Source: Pigoraptor vietnamica (taxonomy: Eukaryota > Opisthokonta > Filasterea). From it: 46,358 bases of DNA. Below, in pieces: positions 46,263 through 46,358 of this stretch; position 1 is the stretch's first letter, and each line of letters starts with the position of its first letter. The DNA is taken from the NCBI GenBank assembly GCA_943704525.1, contig CALSCQ010001168.1, positions 1 to 46,358 on the forward strand, read 5' to 3'. A model generated the notes under the pieces. That model did not search any database. It saw only the letters and a list, made by a program, of their open reading frames with translations, and was not told the origin of the DNA. The position numbers were made by a program, and so were the translations under genes.

Positions 46263-46358
46263 GTGTGTGTTCAGTGTGCCGCTCTGATGCAATTGTTGTT
46301 CGTGTGAGTGTGTCGTGTGAGTGTGTGTGTTTGGTGGGGTGGGGGGGGGGGGGGGGGG
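46263..46358 (+). other. Start of gene B intron 7 and poly-G end
   Basis: CAG/GTGTGT at 46263 is followed by GT-rich sequence and then 18 G bases (46341-46358). The run of G at the very end is probably an assembly or sequencing limit. No acceptor is present, so the next exon is outside the window. Confidence 0.65.

Noticed and set aside
28116-46307. One unspliced 6063-codon frame as an independent gene
   Set aside because: Its first about 170 codons read through introns 5 and 6 and in the wrong frame for exons 5 and 6, giving Ala/Arg-rich sequence without Cys units. Splicing from the signal-peptide exon gives continuous repeats.

Overview
The window is nuclear DNA of a eukaryote, most likely a free-living protist. 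The evidence is short GT-AG introns of 68-143 nt, N-terminal signal peptides, giant modular receptors, strongly GC-rich coding DNA and no prokaryotic gene organisation. The lineage cannot be fixed from the sequence: similar Cys-rich giants occur in alveolates, stramenopiles, choanoflagellates and other groups. The window ends in a run of T on the left and a run of G on the right, so it looks like a whole short contig or scaffold piece.

Only two genes are supported, and they are divergently arranged (head-to-head) paralogues. Gene A (minus strand, 25408 to 739, five exons) is complete and encodes 8085 residues. Gene B (plus strand, from 26434, seven exons visible) encodes at least 6421 residues and runs off the right end after an apparent splice donor at 46263. 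Both have the same plan: signal peptide, an ectodomain of over 5,100 residues built from GCC2/GCC3 (ephrin-receptor-like) four-cysteine units, an EGF-like piece, a conserved membrane-proximal globular block preceded by a basic RxxR site, one transmembrane helix, a conserved juxtamembrane motif, and a long cytoplasmic coiled coil with a regular 50-residue module. Gene A alone has a set of DxxTGxxxP repeats just inside the membrane. In the part of the tail that is missing from gene B, gene A also has a C-terminal domain with an HALAH motif that resembles a zinc-peptidase fold without its catalytic glutamate.

Layout: 1-738 is 3' flank of gene A with no gene; 739-25408 is gene A; 25409-26433 is a shared 1,025-bp intergenic region with an AT-rich core and a perfect TGACGTCA palindrome near its middle; 26434-46262 is gene B; 46263-46358 is the start of an intron and a poly-G end.

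Three introns of gene A match the last three complete introns of gene B in position and phase. The exon between the last two is 117 nt in both genes and encodes one 39-residue Cys unit. After these introns each gene has one giant exon (19.4 kb and 17.6 kb). The two genes therefore look like an inverted duplication of one ancestral giant receptor gene, probably controlled from one intergenic region. They may act together at the cell surface, with the coiled-coil tails as the cytoskeletal or partner-binding side; that role is inferred.
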